From NCBI GenBank assembly GCA_902826515.1, contig CADEFD010000021.1:1-33829 (forward strand): a DNA stretch of 33,829 nucleotides, read 5' to 3'. A model generated the notes under the pieces. That model was not told where the DNA came from. It ran no database searches and was given only the letters and a program-made list of their open reading frames with translations. Below are positions 30,958-33,829 of the stretch, in pieces (positions within the stretch are counted from its first letter, which is position 1; every line of letters begins with the position of its first letter). Source of the DNA: an uncultured Acidobacteriota bacterium (lineage in GTDB: Bacteria > Acidobacteriota > Vicinamibacteria > Vicinamibacterales > UBA2999). The translations under genes and the position numbers were made by a program.

Positions 30958-31671
30958 GTGGCGGTGCGCCTCGTCGCGACGACGCCCGGCGCGCTCGTCG
31001 TCGTCAAACCGGCCGGACTCGCAAGCGAACTCGCGCGCGATCCGGCCGCCGATTCCCTGGTGCGGCAACTCCGGGCCGACGGACACGGCGACATCCGCCT
31101 CGTGCATCGTCTCGACGCCGGGGCCTGCGGCCTGATGCTCGTGGCCCGCACCAGGGCCGCAGCCGCCCATTACGCGCGGGAAATCGACGCCCGGCGCTGG
31201 CAGAAGTGGTACGTGGCGCGCGTGGCACAGCCAGTTGCCGCCGCCCGCGGCCTCGTGGGCCCGCACAAGGCCTACCTGCGCACCGAAGGGCGCGTGGCCA
31301 CCGTCGTGCGCTCCGGCGGCAAGCCGTCGTTCCTGGACGTGCTGCTGGCCGCGCCGGCGCCCGACGACGCCGACACCTCGCACGTCCTCATCCGCCTGCA
31401 CACCGGGCGCTTCCACCAGATCCGCGTCATGCTCGCGCATGCAGGGGCGCCGCTCGCCGGCGATCGCACCTACGGCGGCGCGGGGCCGTGGCCGCTCTAT
31501 CTCGAACACGTGGTGCTCGGCAGCCGCGTGGACACGACCGGCACGTGGACGGTCTGGCAGGCGCCTCCGCACGAGGACCGCGAGCGCTGGGCGCCCGAAC
31601 TTGCCGCCGCCGTAGACGCCTGCGCCGCTACGGCGCGAACAACACCGCCGCCACCCGATGCCGCTCTCTGA
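30958..31671 (+). CDS. RluA-family pseudouridine synthase
   Basis: Isomerises uridine to pseudouridine in rRNA or tRNA. The family motif HRLDAGACGLMLVAR contains the catalytic Asp53 (usual form HRLDxxTSGL). VVKPAGLA near the start, the basic KWYVARV strand and LHTGRFHQIRVMLAHAGAPLAGD are also typical. At 237 residues it is a single-domain form without the S4 domain of RluD. GTG at 30958 (or 30964) is the likely start, 6 bases after the previous stop; the longer in-frame extension runs back over the previous genes and is not coding. The target position in RNA is unknown. Its last 44 bases overlap the convergent methyltransferase gene. Confidence 0.88.
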   Translation: MAVRLVATTPGALVVVKPAGLASELARDPAADSLVRQLRADGHGDIRLVHRLDAGACGLMLVARTRAAAAHYAREIDARRWQKWYVARVAQPVAAARGLVGPHKAYLRTEGRVATVVRSGGKPSFLDVLLAAPAPDDADTSHVLIRLHTGRFHQIRVMLAHAGAPLAGDRTYGGAGPWPLYLEHVVLGSRVDTTGTWTVWQAPPHEDRERWAPELAAAVDACAATARTTPPPPDAAL

Positions 31672-32641
31672 CATCGACCGGCCATGGTGGCAGTTCGAGC
31701 CAGCGCGGCGGACGCGGTGACGAGGCGTCCACGAGATCCGCAAGCGCTCCGGCTCTTGCGAGTTCGCGCGTGTTCGACGCCGCGAACACCACGCCGCCTG
31801 GCGCCAGCACGCCGACGGCCGCGCCGATGAGGGCGGGGTAGTCGTCCACCGCGCGCCACGCCGTGACCCCGCGGCGCTTGTTGGCGGCGGCGAACGTGGG
31901 CGGATCGAGGATCACGAGGTCGAAGCGTTCCTCGTCGCGGCGTGCGGCCTGCGCCAGGTACTCCATCGCGTCGCGCCGCAGGAAGCGCACGGTCGCGGCG
32001 CCGATTGCGTTCAGCGCCAGATTGCGGCGTCCCCAGTCGAGATAGCGGCCAGAGACGTCGACGTTCGTCACCTGCGCTCCGGCGCGAGCCAACGGCATCG
32101 CGAACGCACACGTGTACGCGAAGAGGTTCAGCACACGCCCGGGCGACCGCAGGGCCAGCGCCCGCCGGTGTTCGCGGTGATCGAGGAAGAGACCGGTCGA
32201 GAGACCGTCCCACGGCCGCACTTCGTAGCGCGTGCCGTACTCCTCGACGACGAGCGTCTCGGGCTGCGGCGGGCCGGCGCGCGGCGCGGACGAGGTGGAC
32301 TCGTCGCCAAGCGCCCCGCCAAGCCGGCTGCGGTCGCGCACGAACGGCTTCACGTAGACACTCTCCACGCCGAGGGGCGCAAGCCGGTCGAGCGCCACGC
32401 CGGCCACGGCGGTGACCGCTTCGTCTGGCAGGCCGGCATCGTCGTAGACGTTCATCACCGCCGCCGGACCGTAGCGGTCGATCGACAGGCCGGGCACGCC
32501 GTCGCCGCGGCCATCGAGCACACGCCACGCCGTCACGTCCACCTGCGCGATGAGCGACGCGCGCCGGCGCAGCGCGCCTTCGAGCGCGCGGGCAAACGGC
32601 GCGGTGTCCACGGTTCCGAGGGGGCGGCTGGCTGACGGCAC
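31628..32641 (-). CDS. RlmI-like class I SAM-dependent rRNA methyltransferase
   Basis: Resembles the RlmI/RlmK group that methylates 23S rRNA bases. WRVLDGRGDGVPGLSIDRY and SVYVKPFVRDRS form the N-terminal RNA-binding part, followed by GLSTGLFLDHREHR. SAM motif I is VLNLFAYTCAFAMPLARAG, and motif IV is DLVILDPPTFA. The PUA domain of E. coli RlmI seems absent or very reduced. I prefer GTG 32641 (337 residues); the ORF stays open to 32845, but that would run over the start of the divergent oxidoreductase gene. The C-terminal end overlaps the 3' end of the pseudouridine synthase gene. Exact target unknown. Confidence 0.85.
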   Translation of the reverse strand: MPSASRPLGTVDTAPFARALEGALRRRASLIAQVDVTAWRVLDGRGDGVPGLSIDRYGPAAVMNVYDDAGLPDEAVTAVAGVALDRLAPLGVESVYVKPFVRDRSRLGGALGDESTSSAPRAGPPQPETLVVEEYGTRYEVRPWDGLSTGLFLDHREHRRALALRSPGRVLNLFAYTCAFAMPLARAGAQVTNVDVSGRYLDWGRRNLALNAIGAATVRFLRRDAMEYLAQAARRDEERFDLVILDPPTFAAANKRRGVTAWRAVDDYPALIGAAVGVLAPGGVVFAASNTRELARAGALADLVDASSPRPPRWLELPPWPVDVRERHRVAAVLFAP

Positions 32642-32690
32642 GGGTGCCGCATCGTACCAAACGTGGGGCCGTGGCGGTGGCGCCCGGCGT

Positions 32691-32698
32691 GTTATAAC
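32691..32698. promoter_or_regulatory. Palindromic -10 candidate between divergent genes
   Basis: GTTATAAC is palindromic and reads TATAAC (five of six -10 bases) on both strands. Leftward it would give a leader of about 40 bases for the methyltransferase GTG at 32641. Rightward, transcription would begin almost exactly at the oxidoreductase ATG (32706), implying a leaderless mRNA. No clear -35 is visible for either. Confidence 0.3.
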
Positions 32699-32705
32699 GG
32701 CCGCC

Positions 32706-33829
32706 ATGCAGCACGGCATCTCGCGGCGCACCTGGGTGCGGATGATGGCGGGCGTGGCGCTGACGGCGACGCGCGTGGGGGCGTTCCAGGGCGCTCGCCG
32801 CGACCGCGTCGTCATCGCCGGCGGCGGCATCATCGGCGCCAACATCGCCTACCGGCTGGCCAGGCGGGGCGCCGACGTGACGCTGCTCGAACGCACGGCG
32901 CCCGGCACCGGCACGACCGCCAACTCGTTTGCGTGGATCAATGCGAAGAAGCAGCCGCGCGCGTATCACACGCTCAGCCAGTTCGGCATCGAGGCGTGGC
33001 GCGTGCTGGATCAGGAGACGAAGGGCGAACTGCCGATCGTATGGGGCGGCAGCCTCGAGTGGATTACCGACGCCACCCTCGCGTCACGGATCACCGAGGT
33101 GAACCGGCAGTACGCCGCCTGGGGCTATCCGCTGCGGCCCATGGACGCCGCACAGATGACGGCGCTCGAACCCGCCGCGCGCTTCGACGGCCTGCGCTAC
33201 GGCGTGCACGCGGAGCTCGAGGCCAGCGTGGACCCGCAGGGTGCCACCGAAGTCATCGTGGCGCACGCGAAGGCGGCCGGCGCGCGCGTCGTGTATCCGG
33301 CCACCGTGACGGGGCTGGATCTCCAGGACGGGCGCCTGCGCGGCGTGCGGACGTCCACCGGCGACCTCGACGCCGACGTGCTCGTCATCGCCTGCGGCAA
33401 TGACACGCCGGCGCTCGCAAAGCTGGCCGGCATCGCCGTGCCGCTCACGAGGTCCGCCGGTATCCTCGTGCACACCACGCCGCAGCCGGCGGCCGTCAGC
33501 CGCCTGCTGCTGTCGCCCCTCGGACAGATCAAGCAGAAGCGCAATGGGCGATTCGTGACCGGCGCGGACTTCGGCAACACCGCGAACGAAGGCACGTCGA
33601 TCGCCCGTGGCGAGCAGTTCCTCCAGCGTATGGCGGCGGTGCTGCCGGCGCTGGGGAAGGCGACGGTGGAGAAGCTCACGCTGGGCCTGCGCGTGCTGCC
33701 GAAGGACGGCTTCCCGATCGTGGGCTTCGCGGACGGGCACCCGGACATCTACGTGACGGCGATGCACAGCGGCATGACGCTCGGCCCGCTCGTGGGCAGG
33801 CTCGCCGCCGCCGAGATCCTGGACCGCGT
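32706..33829 (+). CDS. Tat-exported FAD-dependent oxidoreductase (3' end outside window)
   Basis: D-amino-acid oxidase (DAO)-type flavoenzyme. The N-terminus ISRRTWVRMMAGVALTATRV is a twin-arginine signal (SRRTW) followed by a hydrophobic core, so the folded, cofactor-loaded enzyme is probably exported. The FAD-binding Rossmann motif is VVIAGGGIIGANIAYRLARR, ending with VTLLER. Later parts show VLVIACGNDTPAL and, near the window end, VLPKDGFPIVGF with VTAMHSGMTLGP, which matches the C-terminal FAD-contacting region of the family. About 374 codons are visible without a stop, so the protein is nearly complete. The substrate (an amine, amino acid or similar) is unknown. Confidence 0.88.
   Translation, partial: MQHGISRRTWVRMMAGVALTATRVGAFQGARRDRVVIAGGGIIGANIAYRLARRGADVTLLERTAPGTGTTANSFAWINAKKQPRAYHTLSQFGIEAWRVLDQETKGELPIVWGGSLEWITDATLASRITEVNRQYAAWGYPLRPMDAAQMTALEPAARFDGLRYGVHAELEASVDPQGATEVIVAHAKAAGARVVYPATVTGLDLQDGRLRGVRTSTGDLDADVLVIACGNDTPALAKLAGIAVPLTRSAGILVHTTPQPAAVSRLLLSPLGQIKQKRNGRFVTGADFGNTANEGTSIARGEQFLQRMAAVLPALGKATVEKLTLGLRVLPKDGFPIVGFADGHPDIYVTAMHSGMTLGPLVGRLAAAEILDR

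Overview
This window is a gene-dense, strongly G+C-rich stretch of bacterial chromosome, with codon third positions almost always G or C and frequent GTG starts. An outer-membrane lipid transport (Mla) operon, a Tat-exported oxidoreductase, a two-subunit glycyl-tRNA synthetase and a MutL with an endonuclease site point to a Gram-negative, non-enterobacterial organism. The run phoH-ybeY-corC-era-recO-glyQ-glyS-ppdK and the overall style would fit Acidobacteriota (Vicinamibacteria-like). That placement is inference from gene content only; no rRNA or other phylogenetic marker was analysed.

Layout. 1-3106: hisS (5' end outside the window) overlapping aspS. 3178-6819: phoH, ybeY, a CorC/HlyC-type CBS membrane protein and era, with touching or overlapping ends apart from the phoH leader. 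6870-9037: mgtE and recO. 9048-15145: glyQ, glyS and a pyruvate phosphate dikinase with an unusual lysine/alanine-rich N-terminal tail. 15186-17970: corA and mutL. 17967-20134 (minus strand): rarA and a SpoU-family rRNA/tRNA 2'-O-methyltransferase, convergent with mutL and divergent from greA. 20211-23290: greA, a membrane-inserted patatin-like protein lacking its catalytic residues, and a Cys/Met-metabolism PLP enzyme. 23351-24760 (minus): a TrkA-N/DHH/DHHA1 phosphoesterase. 24943-30952: uvrB followed without a gap by mlaE-mlaF-mlaD, then a YtxH-like protein, a small membrane-anchored coiled protein and an exported protein of unknown function. 30958-31671: an RluA-type pseudouridine synthase whose 3' end overlaps a convergent RlmI-like methyltransferase. 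32706-33829: a Tat-exported FAD-dependent oxidoreductase cut by the window end.

Themes. Most genes serve translation and RNA maturation (hisS, aspS, glyQS, ybeY, era, rluA-like, spoU, rlmI-like, greA) or DNA repair (recO, mutL, rarA, uvrB). Three unrelated divalent-cation transport families (CorC/CNNM, MgtE, CorA) are interspersed. The mla block and its three followers form an envelope module. No tRNA, rRNA, CRISPR array, insertion sequence or phage gene was recognised. No gap exceeds 300 bases; the largest is the 182-base divergent region at 24761-24942. I did not find a clearly new multi-gene system. The best leads are single-gene oddities: an apparent AUC start on phoH, a histone-like tail on PPDK, an inactive-looking patatin, and an exact 34-residue repeat in MlaD.
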